NCBI GenBank assembly: GCA_019671135.1
Contig: JAHRHY010000007.1
Span: forward strand, 1,426,001 to 1,490,000
DNA length: 64,000 bases
Direction: 5' to 3'
Source of the DNA: Linnemannia hyalina
Lineage: Eukaryota > Mortierellomycota > Mortierellomycetes > Mortierellales > Mortierellaceae
Numbering within the stretch: the stretch's first letter is position 1; each line of letters starts with the position of its first letter. Shown piece after piece: positions 47,956 to 60,480 of this stretch. The position numbers and the translations under genes were made by a program. Under the pieces are notes generated by a model that saw only the letters and a list, made by a program, of their open reading frames with translations, was not told the DNA's origin and ran no database searches.

Positions 47956-49266
47956 GGGTGATACTTTTTTTAGCTGACGGGATATAAAGAATAAGTAAGA
48001 AAGGTGCAGTGAAGAGAAGAGAACGGTGAATATATAAGAGGAAAGAGGGGAACGGAGAAAGACAGAAAAAGAGAAGAAGCAACGAAAAAGTGGATGAAGG
48101 GAGGCAGATGTCTCTGAATTTCCGATGAACAAAAAATACGATTGTGAAAAAGAGGGCACTAAAGTTGGGCAAACCTAACAGGGGAACTTCGTACACACAA
48201 ACACACGCTCTTACTCGCTTCTACGCAGCTGCTGGCTCTTGTTGTTTTTCAAGCAATAGAGCAAAGAGCAACTCACTTTATATGTTCTTTGGATGCGTGT
48301 TCTAGTAGTCCTTGAGCGCTATTTTGCACAGGAGAACAGGAGAAGGCGAGAAACGTGTGGTTTCGACGAAGGAGAAAGGAATCGAGTTGGTTGTTTCCCA
48401 CTCTCTCATTGAGTATACTCAGCCCTAGACAGTCGTAATCTTCTCGGTAATCACGACTCACTCTCTTTGATTCTTTCCATCGGTCTTTTGGAAGCTATTG
48501 TTACAGTTGAAACACACGAAAAAACAAAAGCAAAAGAGATCGATGCGATTCGCTCCTCGCTTTGTTCTTGTGAGATCGGCGTACAATCGCACAACCCTAA
48601 TTATTTCAGCGGGAGCACCCCACTGCGCCCATCGTTGTTATGATTCTGGCCAGTCTGCGACCATCCAGGGTATCAAAAGAAGGATGACACCCGTATGTCT
48701 TCGCGGATGTAGATGAGGCGAAGGGTCATACTCCAGCTTCTCCGAGGAAAGAAAGCAGTAGCGTAGGCGAGCCGTTCCTGGATGAAGAGGAGAGGATGAT
48801 AGTTGATGTTGCGTTGCCCATCGCCTCAGTATCCAGGGGTAGTGGAAAGCAATGGTGAGTGCATCTTCAAAGTGGGCTATCATCCTTTTACTCCTGCCAC
48901 ATTCTGGTTCTTGTTATCCCACGCCACCACGCCGAATATGACCAGACCAAAACAAACCTCTCAATGTCTCTCACAACATGACTAAGCGAAAGCAGGATCA
49001 ACGGCAATATCAAAGTCGGATTGCCCGCGTATTGTTTTTTGTGTCACCCGACGGAGAGAATTGGGGTCCAGATCTTATGGCCAGATGTCAACTTTGTTGG
49101 CCAGGCTTTCTGTACTGCTTTAATCTATCCTTATCCTTGTCATACACTCATTCAAGTCTCAAACGCCAGCCACTAGAACATATTGCTTTTGATTCTGCCA
49201 ACCTGCTCTTATCAACATCATACAAAAACGCGTTTTTTGGGGAAGTTGTTCATTGTTTCGAAACTA
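47956..49266. other. Uncertain interval before the DONSON-like gene
   Basis: About 1.3 kb. Small open frames exist on both strands (for example 48543-48716 plus) but none has a recognisable domain. The base composition between 48540 and 49100 is coding-like, with no continuous frame, so decayed gene remains are possible. Confidence 0.35.
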
Positions 49267-51837
49267 CTATGACAACCACACATATTGCTGCAGCGTGTGG
49301 TCATATCGGAACTGGTCCAGAGATTTAGCACTGGCAAGGGCTTCTGCATGGCGAGCACTCACTTCTGTATCGGTGTCTGCTGTTTCTGAGAGAAGAGGCC
49401 GCAGGTTGAGTCCATGAGACCGTGCATCGCTGGTTGAAATACAAGAATACCCCAGAGGTTGCTGTTGAGTCGCAAGGGTCTGGTAGAGATCCTTGACAGA
49501 GTTGGGAAGAATTGTTCCGTGAATCTCGATCCTGTACTCCTTTTGCATCTTGCCTGTCCCTTGCACCGATCTGCTGACCACCTTGCATTTGGATACCTGA
49601 AGGTTCATCATCGCCATAAATAAAGAAGAGATGTTTGTTAGGGCAGATCTCAATGTGGGCTGAATTCAATGCACAAAGTAACATTAGAAGCCGAATCGTT
49701 ACCTGTGCTCGCTTGAGTGCAGCATGTAGAAATGGAACTCCGGCGATCAGACTGGGCGATTGGTATAAGAATCCGTCTTCATACGAGGTCTTCATGTTGA
49801 GTAGATAACTGAACAGTCCATGCACGTCAACTTGGCCACGGAACAAAAGAGTGCTGGAGAGATCCTTCTTTTGTGGCAGCTGGAATGGTGTCGAGCTGCT
49901 AGGAGTCAATCTAATTATTCGTATCGTGTTGTCAAAGTTAGCCAGTGCACCTCGTCATACTACTAACTCTACAACATCCCAGACAAGGTCCTACTCACGT
50001 TTCGTCTCCATCCTGATCCTCCAAATGGTCCAGATCGTGTTTTGAGCTAAAGTGGTGGACTGCAACTTTACCACCGAGAGTTTCAAGTTGCTCGTAGTTG
50101 ATATCTATTGATATGGGTCAACAAACAGGGTAGGTCTGAATGAGTACCAGACGCTAACCAGACGCTGAATTTTGTCCGCAAATATTTGTCTCAAATGGCT
50201 GTGTAGATGTACCTTCGTCTTTGAGCGCCTTCCACAGGCCAGGTGATGAGTTTGTAAGAAGCGCCTCGAATTCACCAGATAGCGACACAGAATCATGCTG
50301 AAATAGAACCGTCCATGAAGTCCCGACATAGTAAAAGAACGGGCACGCGCCGTTTCGAAAAGACTGGTATATAGCCCTGAACGATTGCTTCCTAACGTTG
50401 GTACAAGCACTTGTCAGTTTTCGCTGATGACATCCAGAAATTTGACTTGAACCTTGCACCTCACAAGACATTGCGAACAAAGTTGACCCTCACCATTCTG
50501 CAGATCGAGAAAACATCTCGGTGATTGTGGTTTTGTCACTCGATGACATGTTGATGGCGTTCTTGAGCAGTTTGCTGACATTTTGGGCTTGGTGTACAGA
50601 AGGGGTGTTGGTGGGGTAGATCCAATGGTATGTCGCCGATAAGACCCGTATCCTAGGAGAGTGGTCCAGTCCTTGCTCACTTTGTGGGTTGGAGAATGCT
50701 TTTTGGCTCGAGATAAAGTGCTGCAGGGCGTCGATTTCATCCATAGGCAAAATGTGGTCGCACCAGGTCAGACTGTCTGGCGATGTAATAGATATCGACG
50801 ACTTTAGGGTCCAGTCCACCGGCAACGCTGCTGTTGTCTTTAAGGAGACGAGGAACAATGGGCGTGTTAATATTTGAATTCAAGGGTTGGCATGTAATGT
50901 AATGTGTGTGCTAAGCAGCTACCCTCAAGTACCTACTTTGTAAACAGATCCTGACTTCTTTTTCACGTTTGATACTTCCGGTGCTATGGGAGTAAGCATC
51001 GAGACAGTCAGCTCTAAAGTTCACGCTGAACGTTACAAAGGGTAGACATCACGGAGTTTTGGAGCTGTACCTTGCACTTCCTTGACCATGCGTGACGAAG
51101 GATGTTTCTACTCGTTCGTTCAAAGAGATGTTGGTGGCAGTCCTAGTTAGCCGAAGGTGCCATTGCGAAAGTTACAACGCGCCATTTGACAAGTTTATTA
51201 CCAGTGACATCTCCAATGCTTCCTGTAATCGCGGTCTTTTTAGGCTGGGCGGGTTCACTTCGTGCTTGAGAGGCGTGTCAGTCGTACTCGTAGATTGATT
51301 ATCCTGCAATTGATCAGTATCGTTCACCCCGTCATCATCGTCTGATTCAGAAAAGATTTCCTTGGTAGCGGTTGTTGTAGCAACGGAGTTCTGTGAGAAA
51401 GAAAACATTTGCAGGGTCTTGTTGGGATCCATTGATTCATCCTATTATTCAGATCAAGTCAGGATCGTGTGTGAGAACCGAAATTGGTGGCAATTATTTT
51501 TCGTTTTCGTATCGAAGGGAATAAACAAACAAGCATATATGAGAGCAACACTGTCGCCTACCTGTAGGTCGTCAGTTTGGTCTTCGTCGATATGTAATGC
51601 AGCATAGTCGGCAGAAAGCGAGTTGGAAGCTGACTTGGGGGGTGCAACAGCAAGTTTCTCAAACGGGTTCTTGGTGCCCTTCAAGGAGGTGGTGACAACT
51701 TGGAAGGGGGAGGACATTGTCCGAGTGAATGGCCGTTTTGCGAATGGAGGTCCATCGGTATCGGTTCTGTCTTTGGCAATGCGGTCTTGGAAGGATCGGG
51801 TGCGGACAAAGGGGGATGATCTCTTTGTAGGGAGCAT
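49267..51837 (-). CDS. DONSON: DONSON-like DNA replication protein
   Basis: In animals DONSON helps load GINS onto the MCM double hexamer to form the CMG helicase and protects forks. Here about eight or nine exons begin MLPTKRSSPFVRTRSFQDRI at 51837. The N-terminal 200 residues are disordered and acidic or Ser-rich (FSESDDDDGVND, SLKRPRLQEALEMSL). The folded part contains VDWTLKSSISITSPDSL, the segment with RIRVLSATYHWIYPTN, and the hallmark block SFRAIYQSFRNGACPFFYYV. WTVLFQHD then GLWKALKDEGTS follow, matching the metazoan F-LY-L-RNG-CPYFYV...TVLFR...LREAMRNEG pattern. The C-terminal exons have YRIEIHGTILPNSVKDLY and a tail ending QYVWLS. Length is roughly 600-700 residues. Exon limits between blocks are approximate. 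It shares a 390-base divergent promoter with the BAG6-like gene. Confidence 0.8.
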
Positions 51838-52228
51838 GGTTGTATTGGCGAATTGGCGAAGTCAATGGAAGGCGACATGGAAAAAAAAAGAAAGTAAAAA
51901 ATAGAGGCAAAGATGGTCGATGTCACGTGTACACTTCTCCGTTCATGTTTTGTCTGCTTGATGAAGGTCGTTATCTCAGGTTCCTTTGTTCTCTGGCTTC
52001 CTTTCTCTTTCTTTCTTCTACCACCTCCTCACGCACAAGCACTACCTTCCCCCCCCCCTTCCTTCCTTCCTTCTCTCCTCTCTCCCTTCCTTCTCCCCTC
52101 TCCTTCCTCCTCCTCTCTCCCCTCCTCTTTGTAACGACATTCACCCCACCTTATACTCATTTTGTTCCCTACAAACAAACCCAAACCCTATTATTCATAA
52201 CCGTCAACCCAACAACAGCTACATCTTG
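51838..52228. promoter_or_regulatory. Divergent DONSON-like / BAG6-like promoter region
   Basis: A 391-base interval between two divergent starts. The side facing the BAG6-like gene is pyrimidine-rich (C9 then CCTT and CTCC runs, about 52050-52130) and ends in CA-rich leader sequence. No TATA box is obvious. Confidence 0.5.
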
Positions 52229-55200
52229 ATGACGGACACCTCGCCTTCGGGCCCCATCTCCCTTAACGTCCGCACCCTCGAGGGCCAGACCCACTCGATC
52301 GACATCCCCCTCTCCCAGACCGTCCTCCAGCTCAAGGACCACCTCGCCACCCTCCTCAGTGTCCCCAGTCCTCGCCAGCGGCTGATCTTCCGAGGCCGGG
52401 TCATGGCCGATGACAAACCACTCACCGAGTATTGTACGTCTTCCAGTTGTCTTCAACAACATGCATGCAACCTACTTCATGGCAACAAGCAACAACAACA
52501 ACAACAGCGACACACCACCCCCTCCCTCCCTCCTTCTTTTCTGTTATTTATTTTCTGTGCAACTCTACACTGACTCCCTCTCTCCTCGATCGTCAGCCTC
52601 ACGACATCACCACCGTTGTTTTTGTCATATCCTATTATTCATTATTTATTCGACTTCCGTCCCACAAAAACCGGCTCCAGTTGATCCGTTTTGCACAAAC
52701 TCAGTTGACTAATCTTTTATTCCCCAAAACTGTCTTTCTTTTTTTCCTATCCTCGTCCTCTCACTCCTTGTACTGATTGATTGTCTGATGAATGAACTAC
52801 AGCCCTCGAGGACGGACACACTCTCCACCTTGTTACACGTCCAGCCGACGCACCCACCAATAGCCACAATGGTATGCAAAACATATATAAATCCATACAT
52901 ACACACACCTTCCCAACATTCTGTTCCTGCTTTCTGTTGTATGCAAATGCCAATTGCCGCCATATTTTCTAACAGATTGTCACTTGGCCTCTTTTAGACG
53001 CACCTCAGGCAAGACAGACAGCTAGGAGACCAGGATCCGCTACTGGCAGTGGACCGCTTCGATTCGACACACGCGACTACCAGCTCAGTATCATTGGTGT
53101 TGACGATGGCCCTTTAGACCAACAGGTAATACCTTTGTTTCACACTGTTGTTGTTAAACGACAACAAAAGATTGCTTGTATGCAATTGATATATTATGTC
53201 TGACCACAGTCTTATGAACGGGGGTTTTTTTTTATCGTTTGACAGATCATGCAGGCGCTTGGAGGTCTTGGAGGTGCACATGGGTTGGACATGGACCTTG
53301 ACGGCGGATCTACTCTGATTCAGATTGCAGGCGAACCATCGGTAAATAGCTGTTCCTTTGCTCTCTTTTTTCCTCACGACCAAGTGTGTGTAACACAATG
53401 GTATTAATATGTTGATGTTCGACCCATGTGCTTTCTTAGCTCCTCCGATCACTTCTTGGTGCGAATGGAGGCCACTTTGTACAGCTTGGAGGAGCAGGCC
53501 CAGGAACTGCAGAAGCCTTTGAGCAGGCAAGAGCCTTGAGATCGAGAATGGTTTCTCACGGACATGTTCCCTTGGGCGCGAGTCTACCGGTATGTGGACT
53601 CTGTTTGTCACGAGCCAATTCCAGCTGTAGAGTTTGAACGATGGCTCATGTGAAAAGAAGAAGAAAATGACAATCGCTCAATCTTGCGCATGGACGCATT
53701 CTCGCAAATGTATTAACCAACCCTCGTTCATTCGATACGAATTAGCCTCTGGAGACGATCGAAGCTGAATTGACACGAGTAGCTACTCAACTCAGGAACG
53801 TGCAAACCATTCTCTCCCATCCAGTCGACCAACGTAAGTGGATACCAACACACCCATGTCGTGAATCTAATCTGTGCAATGAATAGGCCTAACACTGCTT
53901 GCCCTTCATCAATTTAGTCGAAGGCATTGAACTGGAGCCACTGGATGTCCCTCCGCTAGAGGCGGTTAACAGGAACGTCGATGGGGATTCAACAGATATT
54001 GTACGGATGGGTGGCATTCTGACCCAGCTTTCAGAAACAAGTCGCGCTATGGCAAACCAACTTCAGTCGTTGTCGGACCAGTATAACAACACTCTTGGAT
54101 CATCGGATCACGCAAACCTACAACGGGTCTCTCACAGAGCAGCGAGAGCCATGTACAGATTGGCAAGCGTTCAGAATACTGTCTTTCCTATGCTCGCGAA
54201 CGCCGCTTTTGTTGGCACAGCACCAGGATCTGTGTCTTATCGGTATCAACCCCAGCCACCTGCTGCGACCAATGTAGTAGCAACTCCACAACCAGTCGCT
54301 GGCGAGCGATCTCCTTCACAGCAGGGACGAACCATCCAGGGCATTCCATTTCCGGCATTCATTCGCGGAGCTGGAGCGTCTCCTGTCACTATGGGTATGA
54401 TTCCCTCTATCATGGCACATGCACGTGCGTCTGCGCAAAGCGTCAACGCTGCCATGGCGGCTGCCGCAGCTGCGGCCGGTGCACCAGGAGTAAATTCGAC
54501 AACACCCGCCTCTACAGCACCTGCCACTGCTACTCCCGCTACAACCTCTACAACCCCTGCAGCTCCTACAACTCCTGCAACTCCTGCCGTTCCACGTACA
54601 GCTACCGCCCAAAGGACAGTCCCAGCCGCGTCCGTTCCTGTTCCACAACCTGGCGCTGGACCTATTGGGCAGATGGTGCTTGGTCCCAACGGAAGTCTCT
54701 CCTATACCATTCAAGCACCCATGAGACTCGCAACCAGGAGCTCTGGACGCTTGCCGACCTATGCTGCTGCTGCCGCTGCCGCCGCCAATCCCTTCGCTCT
54801 GAACTCGAACCAAGGAATGCCTACGCGCTTTATGATCCCTGCAGATTTTGCCGGGGCCGGATTTTTGGATTTCTGGAGAAACTTGTCAGGACAGGCAACG
54901 ACTCCTGCCTCCACCACCCCTTCTGCCTCGGCATCTGCCTCAGGAAGCGCTTCTACGCGTGCTGGCGCAGCATCGGGCCCGACTCAAGCTGAAGTTAGTT
55001 CGAATGCTTCTTCATCCTCCCGTAGACGCGAGAGACCAGAAGATCTCTCACAAGAGGGCACAGACAGAGCGGCATCCAGAAGGCGACTTGCGACTCAGGT
55101 CTCCCAGATGAATTCCTCATTGCTTGAGTTGGAAGATCGACTCCAGCATGAACTTGGTCATATCCTCGAAAGATCAGGACTGGGGTTGGGACTGGAATTA

Positions 55201-56914
55201 GGATTAGGGTCAGGACCAGGATCGGGATCGGCTGCGCTTTCGATTCCAGCTCAGAGTTCTCGCTCCAATACCTCCAATTCCAACAACACGAATGCCAACA
55301 TTAGCAGCACATCTCTCCCTTTGGCTCGCACTCAGCCGTCCACACGACCCACTACCACAAGGTCTTCTTCTAATGACGCACGGAGGACAAGCGGTGCAAC
55401 TGAGTCGTCGTCCCCTGTCTCCAGCCCTTCGCCAAGCAGCCCGTCGGTCCCATCATTATCGAGCCAAACCAGTAGCAGCAGCGCCAGCTCTTCGGCCGCT
55501 TCCTCGGCCTACAACCTGGGACGAATTGGAGTCTTTATATCGGCCATTCTCAGGATGGTGGATCAGCCAAGAGAGGATGGGTCCCCAAGGACGTTGGCCG
55601 ATGTTATCTGTAACGACCCAGAATCTTCTAGTACACCTCTACACGATCTGGTCAGGAATATCGCAGAGTCGATCACTGTGCGAGAGACAAGATCCATCGT
55701 CGAGGGTCATCCTGCGCCAATTCGTAACATCCACCCTACCCTGAACTCTTTCATCCGTGAACGTGCATTGAGCGGCCAGCAGCTGACAGAGAGTAATCTC
55801 GAGGTAATGTTTGGTTTTGAGCTTGTTTTGATATTGTTTTTGTCGATGTGGTACGACAAACACTCATCACTGACCGTGGTTTTCTTCTTTTTTTGTTACA
55901 AAATAGTTGGTGGCTGTTATGTTTGCGCACGGAATCATGAATGCGGTTCACGTGGAGGATATTCTCGAGACATTGTCACCTCCAGTAAGCATTCAAATTT
56001 CCAGCGCAGATATTCGTCGGATCTCGTTGGATGTTTTGCGAGAGCACTTCCGCCGGCTCATCTACCTTGTTGTGGCAGCACCAGCCGGACGAGAAAGTCC
56101 AACATTTGCAAGGGATGTCATTCTGTGGATCAGGGATGTGGTTGGCGCATGGAGAGTGTCCTTTTACGGCTTGTTCTCGGAGCGGGATCAGCCAGAAGCA
56201 CAACGTATTGCCACTCACGTCGTCGGTTCAGCTATTCACGACAATGGACGACGTTGGGTCGAGCTCTCCAATCGCGCCACCAATACCCTTGTCAATGTTC
56301 TCTGCGCGAACATTGTGCCCAGGCGTAGAGGCGAAGAGCAGGCAGGCGGGCTTGTGGGAGGAGCATGGCCCCTGATGGCGACAGGACCTCGTCAGAACAA
56401 CGCACCCAGGTCGTCAGTTTGCAGAGCGCCATCACTCCTTGGATCAACGGCACATCCTGTCCCCATGGGACCCATTGTACCTTCAGTATCATCGAATGAC
56501 CGCGGCTCGGCTAGTGGTAGCTTCTCGCGGTCGCTTCTCTCCAACTCTACTACCGCGGCCCAGATTACCCCCTCGCAAGTCTCATCAGCCGAGGTAGAGA
56601 CACTCTCTTCAAATCTGGCAAGGCGCATCGGCGAAATGATGAGCCCTCTTGGAGTCAACACGACTGCGCTTGAGAGTCTCTATGGCTCTTCTATCCGTGA
56701 AGCCATCCGGGCAGAACTCGCCAATATGAGAGCCTCCACAACATCCACGTCCACCACGGTCCCCAGCACAAGCAGCTCATCGTCTGCACCTGCTTCAACT
56801 ACGGTTCCCAGTTCAAGCAACAGCTCGGAGACCACCACCGCCAAAACCGAAAAGCCCGACGCCCCAGATCTCAGAACACGCATTGAAGATGCCGAAGACG
56901 AAGATATGGTGTAG
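52229..56914 (+). CDS. BAG6-like ubiquitin-domain quality-control protein
   Basis: Eight exons give about 1,200 residues. The N-terminus is a ubiquitin-like domain: SLNVRTLEGQTHSIDIPLSQ, VLQLKDHLA, then VPSPRQRLIFRGRVMADD and, after intron 1, LEDGHTLHLVTRP. This QRLIF-GRV-DD-L-Y-HLV pattern is that of BAG6/Scythe, which chaperones tail-anchored and mislocalised proteins. Long Ala/Thr/Pro- and Ser-rich regions follow (for example AMAAAAAAAGAPG; GLGLELGLGSGPGSGS) with helical segments in between (RMGGILTQLSETSRAMANQLQSL; RRLATQVSQMNSSLLELEDRL). The folded part resumes at YNLGRIGVFISAILRMVD and crosses the last intron (ESNLE/LVAVMFAHG) into DIRRISLDVLREHFRRLIYL. The end is acidic (RIEDAEDEDMV). 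I see no clear BAG domain, so another large ubiquitin-like-domain protein remains possible. Confidence 0.75.
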
Positions 56915-57244
56915 TTGTCGTCTTTACATGTACCATAGTCAAACAAAAAAAAATAATAATCATCTGTTCCTGGGTTGAATTGGTAGCTGTAGCGATATTT
57001 TCCTCAAAGTCGTCATGGGTTTCTACAATTTTTATTTTTATGAAAGGGCGAGTCTTGACACCTTCAGGAATGCAATCATCGGCTCACGCAGACTAATGCG
57101 GCTGGGTGTGTTTGGTTTCGATTCGACTAAGCGTCGACTGCTTGCTCAAATGCACTCTTTTTCCTTTCGCCTCCTTTGAAAACGTTTGTCTTCTCCCACC
57201 GTAAAACAGGACTTGTCAGACAGGAACATGTCGAACTAAACACC

Positions 57245-58346
57245 ATAGTGACCCAACGCGTTCTTAGTGACTCCAAGGCCTTGTGGTCCTAGTGGCTAGC
57301 GCCGATTCAGGCTTTGGCAAAGAGATTGTCGAGGAACTGCACCAGCCCGGAGGATATGCCCTCTATTCGACCTGCTTAACCAAAGAGACGGTCGAGAAGT
57401 ACCAAACCAGAGACTTGACCCGACCTCGTGCAACCAGGACAACGCTAATCGCCTTCGTGCCCAGGTCGAAACTGGGTGCCCTCATAGTGTCCATGCTGTC
57501 CTCAACAACGTTGGTATGGTTCATTTTCTTGTTTTGCGTTACGAACCTCTATCCTCTTTCCAGTGCTTTGAAGTCTGAACTGAGAACTTCGCTTATGTTT
57601 CTTCTTCGATCGCTGTAGTTCACAGGAGTGTACTTTGGAGGGATCTTTGACTTTTCAACCGAGGGGAGCTTTCAGGTAATTGTTTTTAGACAACGATCAG
57701 CATTACAATGAAACAACAGTTTATCAACAAACCTTTAATACTCAAACAATCATGCATTCAACTCTATCAATTGTCAAAAATAGAAAGTCATGGATGTCAA
57801 TTACATCGGAATCGTTCGCATCTCCAAAGCCATGGTCCCTTCCTTGAGGATATATGCCTGTCTCGGCACGCTCTTCCCGCCGGCCTGAGGCTCCCGCACA
57901 CTCGTCTGTTGAGCATCACAACCATGGCCGCTCGATCCAACGCCACCGGGTTCAGCGGCTACCGTGCCTCGAAACACGCCGCCGAATCCTTGCTCGACAC
58001 CATCCGAGTCGAAATGTCATCCTGGGAGAATGACTCTCGATACTCGAACCTCGTTTGCCAAGATGCTGCTGGTCGCCAACTCTAGGGTGCTCGTACTCCA
58101 GAACTGGAAGCAAGCCGATGAGTCGATAAAGAGGATGTACAGTGTTCGGTTCAATGATACATAAACCAGGTATAGCCAGATGCTTTTTACACCAGCGATG
58201 CCGTCGGAGTGGGTTGTGGAGGTGGCTGTAGATGCGATTGTAGAGAGAGGAAATGCATCGAGGGCGAAGGTTACGGTGGGGCGTTGGGATTTTAAGTTTG
58301 GAATTTGGGTGATGGAGAAGTTGCCTGATTGGATTTGGGAGGAGTA
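57245..58346 (+). pseudogene. Short-chain dehydrogenase pseudogene (cluster copy 1)
   Basis: Decayed member of the tandem dehydrogenase family, closest to copy 4. The aligned start reads ATA instead of ATG, and a base is lost near 57275 (DSKA / LVVLVAS). The nucleotide-binding TGxxxGxG has become ASADSGFG. The stretch between the RDLTR and NRLRAQVE blocks is shortened and shifts frame. Exon 2 (VYFGGIFDFST) and the exon 3 opening (VMDVNYIGIVRISKAMVPSL) persist, followed by a frame break with stops. LLSITTMAARSNATGFSGYRASKHAAESLL then continues in another frame, keeping the YxxxK pair, and is broken again after SSWEN. The last pieces, PSEWVVEVAVDAIVERG and MEKLPDWI, end near 58346. At least four lesions; non-functional as protein. 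Confidence 0.9.
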
Positions 58347-58791
58347 GTACAACTGTAGCGGTCAATTGACGTGCTGGTAATAAAACATAAATCGCTTAGG
58401 GTTTTCTCCATACGGCCAGAACCTCTTTATTTTCCGTGAAATGTACTGTACCAATCGATCCTGTGTGGGAGTACTCCGTTCGGCTTGTGTCTAGGTTTGG
58501 GTCAACCGCAAACGGGTCCATTGGTCTGTGGGTCGTTGTCCAATGCAAAATGAACATGAAGGCAAAGTCAAGGACAGAACACAAACGGACGGTTATTTTG
58601 TGGGTCACAATTCTGGCGAGCAGTCCCTGCCCTGAAGAGAATATGAATTGATTGCAGGGCTGACCGATATCTTTTTACCTCTTTTCTTCCTTCATCTGTT
58701 TTTGTTTTCACTCCGACATCACTTCTCACGCTCTTCCCCTCAACCCCACCCTTTCGTCCTTTATACCCCCATCAACTCATATCCACAATCA

Positions 58792-60084
58792 ATGACCCAT
58801 TATACTCTTACAAACACCGAGTATCTGGTCGCCGTCGTCACTGGTTGCGACAGCGGCTTTGGCGAAGAAATCGTAAACGACCTCTACCAGCGTGGCGGTT
58901 ACACCATTTATGCGACCTGTCTGACATCTCAGGCTGTCGGCAGGTACCAAGTTAAGGAGTCGACCCGTCTTCGAGCAATTCAAGTCGATGTCACCAAGCA
59001 GGACGATGTCAATCGCCTTCGTGCCCAGATTGAGGCCGAGTGTCCTCAGGGCGTCTACTGTGTCTTCAACAACGCCGGTACGCTTGTGTTTTTTCTCTTT
59101 TGGCCTTGGAGTCTCTTTCACAAGCAATTGCATGCTCCTTTTTTTTTTTTTGAAATGGACCCATATCATATGCCAACCGAGTGAACACTTACACCTCTCG
59201 TTTAATGTCCAACTTATTGTCAATAGGCATCAATGCCGGTGGAAACTTTGACTTGACCACGGAGGATGCATTCGAGGTAAGAGAGTGGAACATAACCAAA
59301 TTGGCGGAGGGGTGTTGTTGTCACCAAACCTTGTGTGCTCTTGAGCTCTGTTTGTGAACAGCGCCAAGCCGTCTCAGTCCCGTGAAACCTAATCACATAC
59401 CTCACATTCTTTTCCATAAATATTTTCTGACCTTGCTCTTAGCGCGTGATGGATGTCAATTATATGGGTATCATCCGCATCACCAAAGGCTTGCTCCCTT
59501 CCCTCCGCGCCTACGCAAAGTCCCGCCACACTCTCCCCGATGGCCAAAAGCTCCCTCGTGCCCGTCTCATCAGCGTAACCTCAGTCGCAGGTCGAACCAA
59601 CGCCCCCGGCCTGGGACCTTACAGCGCCTCCAAACACGCAGCCGAGTCGATCCTCGATACCCTCCGCGTTGAACTCTCGCCTTGGGAGATTGACGTCTCC
59701 ATGATCGAGCCCTTCTTTGCCAAGACACCCATCATGACCAACAGTTTCACGGCCTTTGAGCAGAACTGGAAGAGAGCCGACGATCACGTCCATGCGATGT
59801 ACGGACCAGCGTTTGTCGAGAGTGTTCGCAAGCGAAGCCAGCTCTTATATGAGAAGGCCATGCCCCCTCAATGGGTCGTCCAAGCGGCTGTGAATGCGAT
59901 TCACAAGAAGAATGGAGCTCAAACGCCCAGGATCTTGGTTGGGTTCTGGTATGTCCGGTTCTTTGTCGCGTTCTTGGAGAGGGCCCCTGAGTGGATGGCG
60001 GACGGATTGTTGCGTTTGGGTATGAGGAGTGGTGGGGTTTGGCCTGTTGACCCTTTCTTGTTGAAGGATGGCAAGCGCGATTAG
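58792..60084 (+). CDS. Short-chain dehydrogenase/reductase (cluster copy 2)
   Basis: An NAD(P)-dependent oxidoreductase resembling retinol and 17-beta-hydroxysteroid dehydrogenases (SDR9C-like), which share TGCDSGFG. Three exons: 58792-59078, about 59226-59276 and about 59444-60084; about 325 residues. Seen in order: AVVTGCDSGFGEEIV (cofactor loop), YATCLTS, DVTKQDDVNRL, NNAG, MDVNYMGIIRITK, SVTSVAGRTNAPGLGPYSASK (catalytic Ser, Tyr and Lys) and LDTLRVELSPWEIDVSMIEP. The end is PFLLKDGKRD. The C-terminal part contains a hydrophobic, membrane-associating segment (RILVGFWYVRFFVAFLE). All catalytic residues are present and the frame is clean. The natural substrate is unknown; lipid alcohols or steroids are the family's usual substrates. 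Confidence 0.92.
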
Positions 60085-60480
60085 ATGTGCAGTGATTGTT
60101 TCCTCTACTTTTTTATTTCGTCGGTACGCAGTCTATTAGTTTACAAAAAAACCTTTTTGGATAATTAATTTGTGTTGTCCCTGACCATTGCGCTTATCTG
60201 TAACCGACATTGCAGCATGACAATCTCGACCCTTAATGAGCGAAATTAGGTTCATCAGCAGTCACCAAGGCGATGCTATGTCGAGGCGTTTTTTGTTCTT
60301 TTTTTCACTTTTCATTCTTTCATTCTCACACTCCTCCAACCACCCTTCCTTTCAACCCTGCTCTACCCACTTAAGACTCCTTGCAACGCCCTTCCATACA
60401 GCTCCTCAACTCTTCGATATCTCCTTCACCGTTCAATTCCCAACGAAACCCCAGCTACTATATCCCTCTCAAAAGTTTCA

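Noticed and set aside
48638..48883. Minus-strand 81-residue frame and its plus-strand partner
   Set aside because: Both strands are open over the same stretch, and neither has recognisable motifs or splice continuity.
54246..54689. 147-residue Gly/Ala/Val-rich minus-strand frame
   Set aside because: Antisense of the Ala/Pro/Thr-rich exon of the BAG6-like gene.
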